Shown piece after piece: positions 7,248-16,430 of a stretch of 59,281 nt of DNA. The notes under the pieces were generated by a model. The model saw only the letters and a list, made by a program, of their open reading frames with translations, was not told where the DNA came from and did no database searches. The stretch is from Clostridiales bacterium (GTDB taxonomy: Bacteria; Bacillota; Clostridia; Lachnospirales; Lachnospiraceae), in NCBI GenBank assembly GCA_012837605.1, contig DUQV01000007.1:1-59281 (forward strand). The letters run 5' to 3'. A program made the translations under genes and the position numbers. The first letter of the stretch is position 1, and every line of letters begins with the position of its first letter.

Positions 7248-7421
7248 ATGAAATCGTTAAAAACTAAAATTAGTATCACTTTGGATGGTGATTTACTTGA
7301 TATTCTAAAATAACTTGCTGAACAGGGTGACCGTTCTCTATCCCAATATATTAACCTCGTTGTAAAAGAACACGTTAAGAATATCACTGCCAATTCAAAG
7401 GCAGAAAAAAAGAATACTTAA
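7248..7421 (+). pseudogene. Ribbon-helix-helix (Arc/CopG-like) gene with in-frame stop
   Basis: This gene is absent from the ORF track. From the ATG after AAAGGAG the frame reads MKSLKTKISITLDGDLLDILK, then TAA at 7311-7313. It continues in the same frame with LAEQGDRSLSQYINLVVKEH and a lysine-rich tail to a stop at 7419. The two parts together make a typical ribbon-helix-helix protein of about 57 aa: a beta strand (KISITLDGDLL) and the helix containing RSLSQYINLVV. It is therefore a nonsense-mutated gene or a sequencing error. Such proteins are usually antitoxins or plasmid/ICE regulators. It is the last recognisable gene of the element. Confidence 0.7.
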
Positions 7422-7827
7422 ATCAGTATCCTTTTTCTAATCATCTAATATTCTATTGCTATTTAGGGCTTCTAAATCTATTTTTCCGTATCACATTTCA
7501 TAAAATCAAGTGCCACAACGAGTGCCATTCTTTCAAAAGACACATGAATTTATATAAAATTATATGTTAATCATATTTTTACAGAATCCCTTACTTATGC
7601 TGTTTTATCGATATTTAAAGGCTTATGCGTAGATATTAAAACTAGGGCAACACATTTCAATTCCAAGTTTCATATATTTTGTTCCTTCCGTGTATGTATA
7701 TATGTACTCAAGTATACCCCTGAGTATTTTTGTGTCTGTTAATATCAAACAATATAAGATATCCTTATGACCTTACGAAATCATGGATCATTCAAATAAG
7801 TAAATGTTCACATAAGTGGTATTTGTC
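7422..7827. other. Gene-free right flank of the mobile element
   Basis: This 406-bp stretch contains no convincing gene. It should contain the right end of the element, because the conserved chromosomal run begins with thiN at 7828. The only notable items are two AGTGCCA copies with 12-bp spacing (7509-7515 and 7521-7527) and a weak hairpin, TACTCA/TGAGTA, near 7708-7729. The junction cannot be placed without the left end. Confidence 0.45.
7509..7527. repeat. Short direct repeats near the element end, possible integrase arm sites
   Basis: AGTGCCA occurs twice, with starts 12 bp apart, in the gene-free right flank. Tyrosine integrases of the Tn916 group bind short direct repeats inside the element ends. 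The assignment rests on position and repetition only. Confidence 0.3.
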
Positions 7828-8499
7828 TCAGTCTCTGGCTTCGATTACTGCCAGAATACCTTCTTCAAAATAAACCCTGCCTTCTTCCTCAAGAAGCTCA
7901 TTGCTTACTCCTAAGCTGCTGCCCTTAGTTAAGGTAACACAATTTAGCGGATACTTGAATCCAACCAGCTTTAATCCATTTACTTGATTGGAGAATGCCA
8001 GCAGCGATATAAAATCACCATACTGTTCGGATTTTTTTATTATAAAATTCTTATTCTTCAGATATATACAATTATTCTCATCCAATATCCTGACATTCAC
8101 ATCCTGATTTAAAGCATTCATGAGAAGCTCTATATTGGAAATTGTATGATCCATCCTACTTCCTGTCGCACCTACTATATCTATGAACGACGGATTATAC
8201 CCTAGAGCAATCTCAAGTGCTATATGCGTGTCAGTCTTGTCCTTCATCTTAGGAAAGGTCTCAACCGGAATAGCTTTAGCCTTATATTCTGACAGCAGCT
8301 TCGGAGGAACGGAATCAAAATCACCAATAATATAATCCGGCTTAAGATTTATTCTGTTGGCTGATACCAACCCCTTATCTGCTGCAATAACAAATGAATA
8401 TTTCTCCTTCCTGATTAAGGACTCCAATAATCCTTCTTTGATATATCCCCCTGTAATAATTAATATCTTTTTATATGATAAATCAGTTGTTTTATCCAC
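7828..8499 (-). CDS. thiN: Thiamine pyrophosphokinase
   Basis: This protein of about 223 aa converts thiamine to thiamine diphosphate with ATP in the cytoplasm. Family signatures are DYIIGDFDSVP, the KDKTDTHIAL segment and VGATGSRMDHT, followed by the C-terminal beta-rich half. The start is the GTG preceded by GAGGA; the ORF-track TTG start 20 codons upstream would add a hydrophobic tail without a ribosome binding site. It is the last gene of the rsgA-rpe-thiN series, as in Bacillus (yloS). No TPP riboswitch is visible, which fits a salvage kinase read from the housekeeping operon. The mobile element is inserted just downstream of it. Confidence 0.88.
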   Translation of the reverse strand: MDKTTDLSYKKILIITGGYIKEGLLESLIRKEKYSFVIAADKGLVSANRINLKPDYIIGDFDSVPPKLLSEYKAKAIPVETFPKMKDKTDTHIALEIALGYNPSFIDIVGATGSRMDHTISNIELLMNALNQDVNVRILDENNCIYLKNKNFIIKKSEQYGDFISLLAFSNQVNGLKLVGFKYPLNCVTLTKGSSLGVSNELLEEEGRVYFEEGILAVIEARD

Positions 8500-8578
8500 T
8501 GAAATCCTCTTCCTCTGAAATAAAACTATAAATATCAGAATATTAAATATGATTGGCAAAACAGCTAAAATAATTATG

Positions 8579-9262
8579 TTAAATAGATTCTCGGATTATT
8601 TCTTCAAATTCTTTGAATTTTTTATTATAGTTATTAACATTCTCCATAATATCCCCATGAAAAATACTTGTTCCGGATACAATTACATTCGCTCCTGCCA
8701 TAAGCACATTCATAACATTATCAGGCCTGATACCACCATCCACCTCAATATCAATTGCAGCACCGGCTTTTTCTGCTTTTTCCTTTAGATCCCTTATCTT
8801 CTGCAGGGCAGATGGAATAAAGGCTTGTCCGCCTGCTCCCGGTTCAACACTCATAATAAGAACCATATCTATGCTGTTTAATACCGGATCAAGCCTGTCC
8901 AATCCCGTTCCGGGATTTAAGGATACGCCTGCTTTCAACCCCATAGACTTTATACGGTTCACAGTAGCCATAAGGTCTGAGCATGCCTCCGCATGAACTG
9001 TTATTATATCTGCTCCGGCGTTCTTATAATCTTCAAGCATTCTTATCGGTTCTTCAACCATAAGATGCACATCAAAAACTAGGTTTGAATTTCTGCGGAT
9101 TGATTTTATCACAGGTGTTCCAAAACTGATACCGGGAACGTAATGTCCGTCCATAACATCAATGTGCAGATAACTTACACCTGCTTCTTCAATCATGTTA
9201 ATTTGTTTTCCCAATGCATTAAAATCTGCTGCCAGAATAGATGGCGAAAGTATAATCTTCAT
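8579..9262 (-). CDS. rpe: Ribulose-phosphate 3-epimerase
   Basis: This 227-aa TIM-barrel enzyme interconverts ribulose-5-phosphate and xylulose-5-phosphate in the pentose phosphate pathway. It begins with the typical LSPSILAADF. It carries the metal-site segments HIDVMDGHYVPGISFG and DVHLMVEEP, the MSVEPGAGGQAF loop, and the second catalytic Asp in EVDGGIRPDN. Full length for the family. It lies between rsgA and thiN, the classical order. Confidence 0.95.
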   Translation of the reverse strand: MKIILSPSILAADFNALGKQINMIEEAGVSYLHIDVMDGHYVPGISFGTPVIKSIRRNSNLVFDVHLMVEEPIRMLEDYKNAGADIITVHAEACSDLMATVNRIKSMGLKAGVSLNPGTGLDRLDPVLNSIDMVLIMSVEPGAGGQAFIPSALQKIRDLKEKAEKAGAAIDIEVDGGIRPDNVMNVLMAGANVIVSGTSIFHGDIMENVNNYNKKFKEFEEIIRESI

Positions 9263-9323
9263 TTTTCATTCTCCATTAAATTTTTCATTTTTTTAATAAC
9301 TGATAATACATTTAATCTCCCCC

Positions 9324-10205
9324 TTAATATCTTTTAATATCCTTAAGTTCCTCATATAATGCCTTATAATTATCATATCGGATGCTGCTTATTTTACCCT
9401 CGTTAAGTGCTGCTTTAACAGCACATCCCGGTTCATTCAAATGCATGCATCCGATAAATCGGCATTTATCCTCATACTCATTAAATTCATTAAAATACTC
9501 TTTAAGCTCCTCTTTTTCCACCTCATCAATATACAGGGAGCTGAAACCGGGTGTGTCCATGACGTAGCTGTTATCATCTACATAGATAAGCTCAGAATGT
9601 CTTGTGGTATGCCTTCCCCTCTTAATCTTTTCACTGACACTTCCTATCTCCATCTGAGCTTTGGGATTGATTGTATTAATCAAAGAGGATTTGCCTACAC
9701 CTGACGGACCCGCCAGTACAGTGGTTTTCCCCTTTAAAAGCTTACGTATAGTAGGTATTCCATCCTCCTGAAGTACACTTATACTGACTATCTCATAGCC
9801 ACTGCGAATATATGTGTCGATCAGTAAGCTCATTTCCTTTCTACCGACAATATCCTTTTTGTTGAAGCATATTATTGTATGAACCTTCTGTCTCTGCATC
9901 ATAATAAGAAAACGATCCAGAAGGTTCAGATTTGGAGCAGGCTCTGCTGCCGCAAAGATAACCATTGCCTGATCTACATTAGCGACAGCAGGTCTGATAA
10001 TTTCATTTTTTCTGGGAAGAATACGGGTAATTACGCCTTTGCCCTCAGGCTGATTACTGATATCAATCTCTACATCATCACCAACAAGCGGCTTGATATT
10101 CTGAATACGAAATAACCCTTTTGCTTTACATTCAAAGATTTCGTCTGATTTAGGTACATGGACATAGTAGAAGCCTGCTATTCCTTTGACAATCTTACCC
10201 TTCAA
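9324..10205 (-). CDS. rsgA: Ribosome small-subunit-dependent GTPase A
   Basis: This 293-aa circularly permuted GTPase takes part in late 30S maturation. It has an N-terminal OB fold, G4 FNKKD, P-loop GPSGVGKSS, G3 DTPGFSSL, and a C-terminal zinc motif (CRFIGCMHLNEPGC). The correct start is probably TTG, giving MKGKIVKGIAGFYYV, because it sits 6 nt after GGAGGA and matches known family starts. This GGAGGA is part of the last prkC codons, so translation is coupled. Together with prkC and stp it forms the usual kinase/phosphatase/GTPase group. Confidence 0.94.
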   Translation of the reverse strand: MKGKIVKGIAGFYYVHVPKSDEIFECKAKGLFRIQNIKPLVGDDVEIDISNQPEGKGVITRILPRKNEIIRPAVANVDQAMVIFAAAEPAPNLNLLDRFLIMMQRQKVHTIICFNKKDIVGRKEMSLLIDTYIRSGYEIVSISVLQEDGIPTIRKLLKGKTTVLAGPSGVGKSSLINTINPKAQMEIGSVSEKIKRGRHTTRHSELIYVDDNSYVMDTPGFSSLYIDEVEKEELKEYFNEFNEYEDKCRFIGCMHLNEPGCAVKAALNEGKISSIRYDNYKALYEELKDIKRY

Positions 10206-10206
10206 A

Positions 10207-12339
10207 CTATTCCTCCACTGCTTCAAATTCTACAACCCATACATAAGGGTTCCCTTGTTCATCTTTAAATATTATGCCATCTACATACATTGTTACTAAT
10301 CCAATTGATGCACTTTCTCCTTCAATATTTCGGACAGTAAGAGGGAAATCGACAATGGAAGCCATTTCATTATAAATTTCAGTTCCATAGCCGTTTTGCT
10401 CCATCTCAAGTATGATTTCAGCTTCACCGTCTCCAACATAATAGAACGGGTTAACATCAATTGTAACACTGCCTATATATCTGTAATTGCCTGATCCGGA
10501 ACCACCTGCACCCGGATCAACATCTGTCTCGGATCCTGTACTTACTGTAATATTTATCTTCGTACCTATATCAACCAGCTCACCGGCAGTATTATCCTGA
10601 TAAGTAATTACTCCTTCAGAATATGTCCCAGACGGCTCATAATTTATGTCGCCCCGAATCAATCCGGCTTCACTTAAGAGTTCTTCTGCTTGAGCAACCG
10701 TCTTACCTACCAAACTGGGAACTGCAGTTTGAACAGCCTCAGGTCCTTTGCTTACATATACCATAATGGTATCACCCGGCTTGACTATGGATTCCTTCGG
10801 CGGATCCGTAGACACTACACTGCCGCTTGGAATCTCACTGCTGAATACATCTTCTCTTTCAGGTACAAGTCCATATTCCTTAAGCTTCTGCTCAGCATGT
10901 TCCCATGTATTGCCGTATACATAAGGTATCGTCACCGGCTCGGCTCCTATGCTTACATATAGGATTACTTCCGAATCTACAGGGTAATCCGTACCCGACA
11001 GCGGGTACTGTCTCATTACATAACCCACTTCATATTCGGCAGAATATTCCTCCTGAGGAATAATATGTGCTTTAGGATTCTTTGCTTTAATCGCCCTTTC
11101 TGCATCCTCCAATTTATGTCCTATAACTGAAGGGAATGTGTAGGTTTCAATGGAAGGAGTCGGTTCAGGAGATGGTGTTGGCTCCAAAGTAGGTTCCGGT
11201 GTAGGTGTTAAAGTAGGAACAGGATCATTATCCGGATTTGTATTGTCATCTTTTAGAAGTATAAAGCGTCCCACTATAAACATAATTACTGCTGCCAAAA
11301 CTAAAATTGCTGTTATGGTCAGTGCGGTAAATATTTTATCCATTTTTGAACTTGTAGAATCTAAATCATCGTCATCATCATCTACCACTTTGTTGGGTCT
11401 TGCATTTTTATATTTGTCACCGTAGTATGCTGTACTTTTTATTCTGCCCAAATCATTTGATATATTTATGGTTGGAGAATCATTTGCCACAAACGAAGGA
11501 ATCTGAACAAAATCTCCGTTCGGATTGGAAAGAGCTCTCTTTAAATCAACTATTAACTCAGAGGCAGAGTGATATCTTCTCTCCGGTCTTTTTTGCATAC
11601 ACTTTTGAACTATTTTATCCACGCTTAACGGGATATTGTCATCCAATTCCCGAAGAGGCATAGCTTCTCCTTGAATATGAAGCATCGCTACGGATACGGT
11701 ATTATCACCCGCGAAGGGTACCTTTCCTGAAAGCATCTCATATAATGTAACTCCAAGAGAGTAGATATCACTTTTTTCATCACTATATCCGCCTCTGGCC
11801 TGCTCCGGAGACAGATAATGAACGGAACCCATGGCATTAGATGTAACAGTATTGGAGTTTGAAGCCTTTGCTATACCAAAATCTGTTACCTTTACCTTGC
11901 CGTCTCTGGATATAATAATATTCTGAGGCTTGATATCCCTATGAATGATATGATTATCATGGGCAGCTTCCATTCCCTGCGCTATCTGAATAGCTATACC
12001 AACTGCTTCTTTTACCTCCAGCTTTCCCTTTCTTTCAATAAATCTTTTAAGGGTTATGCCTTCCACCAGCTCCATTACAATATAATGTAATCCCCCATCA
12101 TCACCAACATCATATACATTGACAATGTTTGGGTGGGACAGCCCTGCTGCAGATTGAGCTTCGCCCCTGAATTTATTGACAAAGCTTTTATCGCTTGAAT
12201 ATTCCGGTTTTAATACTTTAATCGCAACAAAGCGGTTTAACCTTTCGTCCTTCGCTTTATAGACGTCCGCCATACCGCCCGATCCGACAATATCAATGAT
12301 TTCATATCGATCGCTGATAAACATACCGGGTTTTAACAT
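10207..12339 (-). CDS. prkC: PASTA-domain serine/threonine protein kinase
   Basis: This 710-aa membrane kinase senses cell wall fragments. The N-terminal kinase domain has the glycine loop GSGGMADVY (about 19-27), VAIK lysine, HRDIKPQN and DFGIAKA. A single TM helix lies at about 336-358. A Pro/Thr/Glu-rich linker (repeated PTPEPT) follows, then three extracellular PASTA repeats (about 400-605) and an extra C-terminal beta domain of roughly 90 aa. In Firmicutes PrkC-type kinases govern cell wall synthesis and spore germination. It lies 17 bp downstream of its phosphatase gene stp. The ATG follows GAGGTGAAGGA. Confidence 0.95.
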   Translation of the reverse strand: MLKPGMFISDRYEIIDIVGSGGMADVYKAKDERLNRFVAIKVLKPEYSSDKSFVNKFRGEAQSAAGLSHPNIVNVYDVGDDGGLHYIVMELVEGITLKRFIERKGKLEVKEAVGIAIQIAQGMEAAHDNHIIHRDIKPQNIIISRDGKVKVTDFGIAKASNSNTVTSNAMGSVHYLSPEQARGGYSDEKSDIYSLGVTLYEMLSGKVPFAGDNTVSVAMLHIQGEAMPLRELDDNIPLSVDKIVQKCMQKRPERRYHSASELIVDLKRALSNPNGDFVQIPSFVANDSPTINISNDLGRIKSTAYYGDKYKNARPNKVVDDDDDDLDSTSSKMDKIFTALTITAILVLAAVIMFIVGRFILLKDDNTNPDNDPVPTLTPTPEPTLEPTPSPEPTPSIETYTFPSVIGHKLEDAERAIKAKNPKAHIIPQEEYSAEYEVGYVMRQYPLSGTDYPVDSEVILYVSIGAEPVTIPYVYGNTWEHAEQKLKEYGLVPEREDVFSSEIPSGSVVSTDPPKESIVKPGDTIMVYVSKGPEAVQTAVPSLVGKTVAQAEELLSEAGLIRGDINYEPSGTYSEGVITYQDNTAGELVDIGTKINITVSTGSETDVDPGAGGSGSGNYRYIGSVTIDVNPFYYVGDGEAEIILEMEQNGYGTEIYNEMASIVDFPLTVRNIEGESASIGLVTMYVDGIIFKDEQGNPYVWVVEFEAVEE

Positions 12340-12356
12340 GATCCTTCACCTCATTT

Positions 12357-13079
12357 TCATACTTTAACTATTATGACTGTTATGTTGTCCTTACCTCCGT
12401 TTTCATTAGCCTGCTTTACAAGAATTTCTGTTGCAGCCTGCAGATTATCTGCATTTTCTCTAATGATTTTCTCTATGGTCTCGTCATTCAACATATTAGT
12501 CAGTCCGTCGGAGCACAGAAGAACAATATCGCCTTCATCAAGCTCAACCTCAAAAAAATCAGGCTGGGCTGTTTCGTTGGTTCCCAGTGCTCGTGTAATT
12601 ATGTTCTTATTCGGATGAGACTTTGCCTCATCCTTATCCAACTCTCCTGTTTTCACCATTGCCTGTACCAAGCTGTGATCTTCTGTTATTTGTATAATCT
12701 CATTGCTGATAACATATAGTCTGCTATCTCCTATGTTCGCCACGTACATTACATTATCACATATAGTCGCTGCAACAAACGTAGTGCCCATACCTTCATA
12801 ATCAGCCTGTTGTTTTGACTTTTCATACAGCTTATCGTTTGTAACAGTAATCGCCTCTTCTATCAAGGCTATCGGTGATGTAATGTCGCTATTTCTTATA
12901 TGTTCTGTAAAAAATTCAACGCAGAACCTTGAAGCATAATCGCCTGCATTATGTCCCCCCATACCGTCTGCAACGATAAATAAGTTTGGTAGATTACCGA
13001 TGGCATTTACTTCACAAAAGACATAATCTTGGTTTATCCTTCTCTTTTCCCCAATATCAGTGATTGAAAATGCTTTCAA
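12357..13079 (-). CDS. stp: PP2C-type serine/threonine phosphatase, partner of PrkC
   Basis: This 240-aa PP2C phosphatase removes phosphates placed by PrkC. Metal-site motifs are visible: KRRINQDY, VADGMGGHNAGDYAS, ANIGDSRLYV, CSDGLTN and GGKDNITVI. The start is TTG preceded by GGAGGTGCGGGC. It sits directly upstream of prkC in the same operon, the standard arrangement (prpC-prkC). Confidence 0.95.
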   Translation of the reverse strand: MKAFSITDIGEKRRINQDYVFCEVNAIGNLPNLFIVADGMGGHNAGDYASRFCVEFFTEHIRNSDITSPIALIEEAITVTNDKLYEKSKQQADYEGMGTTFVAATICDNVMYVANIGDSRLYVISNEIIQITEDHSLVQAMVKTGELDKDEAKSHPNKNIITRALGTNETAQPDFFEVELDEGDIVLLCSDGLTNMLNDETIEKIIRENADNLQAATEILVKQANENGGKDNITVIIVKV

Positions 13080-13183
13080 GCCCGCACCTCCTCGTCCAAC
13101 CCAAACACTTAGGCTTCAGGCAGGTACTTCTCATCCCCATATTTTATCAAACAATTTCATAGGATACAACTACCTGTATCTTT

Positions 13184-14218
13184 TTATTTACTACTTTGAT
13201 CTAAGTGGCTTTTTCTTAGCTGACCACAAGCAGCATTAATATCTGAGCCCATTTCTCTTCTAATAGTAACATTTATTCTATATTTTTCAAGTATATTTTT
13301 GAATTTTTGTATTTTATTGCTATTTGATTTTATAAAGGTTCTTTCTTTTATTGGATTGACAGGTATTAAATTTACATGACAATTATATCCTTTTAATAAT
13401 TGACTTAGCTCCTTTGCATGCTCTTCTTCATCATTGATTCCCTCTGTCAGGCAATATTCAAATGTCAGCCGCCTGCCGGTTCTTTCATAATAGTATTTGA
13501 CGGCTTCCATAACGACCGAAAGCTCATATTGTCGGGCTATCGGCATCAGCTTCTTTCTTATCTCATTATTAGGTGCATGAAGTGACAATGCCAAGGTAAT
13601 CGGAAGCTCTTCATCGGCAAGCACGCGGATCTTATCCGGAATCCCGCAAGTGGATACGGTAATATTTCTTGCACTAATATTGAGTCCGCCCGAATCAGAT
13701 AAGATGCGTATAAAACGCACCAGATTATTATAATTGTCCAAGGGTTCTCCTGTTCCCATTACCACAACATTACTTACTCTTTCTCCTGATATCGTTTGAA
13801 TTCGATATATCTGATCAAGCATTTCGGATGCGGTAAGATCTCTTTCCTTCCCGCCGATAGTAGATGCACAGAAGGTACACCCCATTCTGCATCCTACTTG
13901 CGAGGAGATACATACACTGTTGCCATGGTGATATTTCATCAGTACACTTTCAATTACTCTGTCATCATTTAGACGAAACAGGTATTTTACGGTTCCATCT
14001 TTTTCAGATACAAGACTGTCTGCTGCTTTAAGGACTGTTAGGGGATAGTGTTCATTAAGTATATTCCTTAACTGCTTAGGCAGATTTGTCATATCATCAT
14101 ATGAGCCCACCAGCTTTTTGTGAATCCATTTATAAATCTGTTTTGCCCTAAAAGCCGGCTGATCCAATTTATTCATTTCAATTACCAGTTCATCCAAATA
14201 TAGGGACTTTATATCCAA
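13184..14218 (-). CDS. rlmN: Dual-specificity 23S rRNA/tRNA adenine-C2 methyltransferase
   Basis: This 344-aa radical-SAM enzyme methylates A2503 of 23S rRNA and A37 of some tRNAs. The cluster motif is CRMGCTFC. The family's SAM segment VVMGTGEPLDNY, the GINDEEEHA segment and a C-terminal cysteine (NAACGQL) that serves in catalysis are present. The start is TTG after AGTAGG; no better start is visible. It lies between rsmB and stp, as in Bacillus (yloN). Confidence 0.95.
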   Translation of the reverse strand: MDIKSLYLDELVIEMNKLDQPAFRAKQIYKWIHKKLVGSYDDMTNLPKQLRNILNEHYPLTVLKAADSLVSEKDGTVKYLFRLNDDRVIESVLMKYHHGNSVCISSQVGCRMGCTFCASTIGGKERDLTASEMLDQIYRIQTISGERVSNVVVMGTGEPLDNYNNLVRFIRILSDSGGLNISARNITVSTCGIPDKIRVLADEELPITLALSLHAPNNEIRKKLMPIARQYELSVVMEAVKYYYERTGRRLTFEYCLTEGINDEEEHAKELSQLLKGYNCHVNLIPVNPIKERTFIKSNSNKIQKFKNILEKYRINVTIRREMGSDINAACGQLRKSHLDQSSK

Positions 14219-14238
14219 ATGTTTTACCTACTTTCATG

Positions 14239-14259
14239 TAATGGTGTCAGGCACCATTA
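14239..14259. repeat. GGTG-CAGGCACC palindrome overlapping the rsmB stop codon
   Basis: AATGGTGTCAGGCACCATT is a near-perfect palindrome located between rsmB and rlmN. The rsmB stop codon TAA is the outer triplet of the palindrome on the minus strand. Two relatives lie upstream of murE at 21707 and 21826. On the plus strand it is followed by ATTTTTCTC. Confidence 0.75.
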
Positions 14260-15606
14260 CAGATTTTTCTCTTTCCTCATTCTGCATATGAAAAATCCAT
14301 CGGTGGGATGGATTCCCTGCAGAAGCTGTATATAACCGGATTTGGTGGTATCTGAATGTAAAACCTCCGGAAGATAATTATCCAGACTTTCAGGAGAAAA
14401 GTCATGATTAGCCAGAAACCATTCCATGTTTCCTATATTCTCATTACGGTCAACTGTACAGGTAGAATATATTAATATTCCACCCGGTTTTACATATTCT
14501 GAGACTACATTTAGGATTTTTCTTTGTAATTCTACCAGCTCTTTTTGTTGGTTTTGTGTCATTTTATATTTTATATCATATTTTTTCCCCAATACACCTA
14601 ATCCGGAGCATGGGAGATCGGCAATAACCACATCTGCTTTGTTTATAATATCAACATCGGGTACCGTTGCATCCCATACCTTGGTTTCTATATTGGTAAT
14701 ACCCATCCGGAGTATATTCTCCTGAATAAGCATGATTTTGTGTTCAGTTAAATCTCTTGCTGATACCCTTCCTGCCTTCTCTGCTATATGCAGTGCTTTC
14801 CCACCGGGGGCAGAGCACACATCAACCACAAAGTCTCCATTATCTGCACCGGATACTTCTCCTACCAGCATAGAGCTGACATCCTGAACAGCAAATAAAC
14901 CGTCTTTAAATGCTTTTATGTTTTCCAAATAATCAAAATTCTTTATAATAAAAGCTTCTTTAAGGTATGGGTGCTCATATACCGTTATCCCTTCACCGGC
15001 TAACTCCTTCTTAAGTTCCTCCGGAGTTGTCTTTAATCGGTTACAGCGAATGGTAATTTCCTTTTCCTTTAAAGAAGCTTCCAACATCTTCTCAACCTGC
15101 CCGGGGTTATATTGGTTAAGCAGCATTTCCACAAGCCATCCCGGGGCAGAATACCGAACACTCAGATACTTAAGTATATCAACTTCCTTATCAGGATAAA
15201 TAATATCTCCCATTCCGGCTATTTTTCTCAGGTTGGCATTTACAAATCCCGACAGTTTTGCAAATCCGCGCTTTTTAGCCAGCTTAACCGCCTCATTACA
15301 CACGGCAAAGGATGGTATACTATCCATATATAGAAGCTGATATACGCTAAGTCTAAGGAGATTCCTTATTAACGGCTTCATTTTCCTGACAGGCAGGGTT
15401 GAAAATAGTTCAATTACATAATCAAGGGTAATGTAATGCTTTACAGTACCCGTAAAAAGTCTTGATATAAATGCTCTTTCCTGTTTTGATCTGTCCTGAT
15501 TTTGCTTTAGTACCCTATCTAATACTCTATGGCTAAACTCATCCCCATCAATTACCTGAAGAAGCATATCAAGTACAATCTCTCTTTCGTTGTCTTGATC
15601 AGTCAC
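14257..15606 (-). CDS. rsmB: 16S rRNA m5C967 methyltransferase
   Basis: This 449-aa protein has an N-terminal NusB-like RNA-binding domain (about 1-135) and a C-terminal SAM methyltransferase domain. Visible signatures are the SAM loop DVCSAPGGKA, the catalytic-cysteine motif DLPCSGLG and YSTCTVDRNEN. The start is GTG, 8 nt after GGAGG. It overlaps the stop of the upstream metallopeptidase gene by 8 bp, so translation is coupled. The ORF-track TTG start lies inside the ribosome binding site. The stop codon is embedded in a dispersed palindrome. Confidence 0.94.
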   Translation of the reverse strand: MTDQDNEREIVLDMLLQVIDGDEFSHRVLDRVLKQNQDRSKQERAFISRLFTGTVKHYITLDYVIELFSTLPVRKMKPLIRNLLRLSVYQLLYMDSIPSFAVCNEAVKLAKKRGFAKLSGFVNANLRKIAGMGDIIYPDKEVDILKYLSVRYSAPGWLVEMLLNQYNPGQVEKMLEASLKEKEITIRCNRLKTTPEELKKELAGEGITVYEHPYLKEAFIIKNFDYLENIKAFKDGLFAVQDVSSMLVGEVSGADNGDFVVDVCSAPGGKALHIAEKAGRVSARDLTEHKIMLIQENILRMGITNIETKVWDATVPDVDIINKADVVIADLPCSGLGVLGKKYDIKYKMTQNQQKELVELQRKILNVVSEYVKPGGILIYSTCTVDRNENIGNMEWFLANHDFSPESLDNYLPEVLHSDTTKSGYIQLLQGIHPTDGFFICRMRKEKNL

Positions 15607-16297
15607 GGCGTCTTCCTCCAAATAATAAAATCAAACGCAATAGCTGCAGAATTGTTGCCGCTGCTGCCGCAACATATGTCAGTGCCGCTGCATCCAATAC
15701 CTTTTTTGACTGTGCCAATTCCTCATAGTGAAGAATCCCGGTCTCTCCCAGACACCGTATCGCTCTTCTGGAAGCATTGAATTCAACAGGTAAAGTTACC
15801 AGTTGGAATAATACCGCTGTTGAAAAGAGTATAATACCTATATCAATCAATGTCTGTGAGCCGGTCAGCAAAAGTCCGATAAGAATTAACGGCCATGCAA
15901 TTGCCGCACCAAAATTGGCTACAGGAACCAATGCACTTCTCAACTTCAACGGGACATATGCATTCCGATGCTGGATCGCATGTCCGCACTCATGAGCTGC
16001 AACACCTATGGCCGCAATTGAATTGCTGCCATATACTGAATCTGATAAACGAAGTACTTTCCTTCTGGGATCGTAATGATCTGTCAACTGTCCATGTACA
16101 TGCTCAATATTTACATCATATATACCGGCACGTTGAAGAATTCTTTCTGCTGCCTGAGCTCCTGTCATTCCTGATAGACTTCTTACTCGGGAGAATTTTG
16201 CAAATGTTGATTTTACCTTTGCAGAAGCTGCCAAAGATAAAATAACTCCTATAATTACAAGAATATATGTCGGATCAAAATAAAAAGGAAATAACAT
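15599..16297 (-). CDS. Membrane zinc metallopeptidase (YugP family)
   Basis: This 232-aa integral membrane peptidase has an N-terminal hydrophobic segment (about 3-20), the zinc motif HECGHAIQHR (HExxH) and two or three further TM helices (about 125-160 and 205-225). The family (Zn_peptidase_2) is widespread in Clostridia and Bacilli; substrates are not well established. Its place between fmt and rsmB is common in Clostridia. The ATG follows GAAGGTGGATGT. Confidence 0.88.
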   Translation of the reverse strand: MLFPFYFDPTYILVIIGVILSLAASAKVKSTFAKFSRVRSLSGMTGAQAAERILQRAGIYDVNIEHVHGQLTDHYDPRRKVLRLSDSVYGSNSIAAIGVAAHECGHAIQHRNAYVPLKLRSALVPVANFGAAIAWPLILIGLLLTGSQTLIDIGIILFSTAVLFQLVTLPVEFNASRRAIRCLGETGILHYEELAQSKKVLDAAALTYVAAAAATILQLLRLILLFGGRRRD

Positions 16298-16430
16298 ACA
16301 TCCACCTTCTTTCTTAATGCTGTTTTTTATTGTTACATGTTGTCTTGTTGTCTATATGTCACCATCACTTGCTAAAGCAGTGATTACTCGGTTCAATTAT
16401 CTTAAAATATTAAAATGTAATATTCGGCAG

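Noticed and set aside
1-7500. Reading the element as a complete filamentous prophage
   Set aside because: No small coat-protein or adsorption-protein genes are visible and the excisionase is of the Tn916 type; the inovirus link is kept only as an alternative for two proteins.
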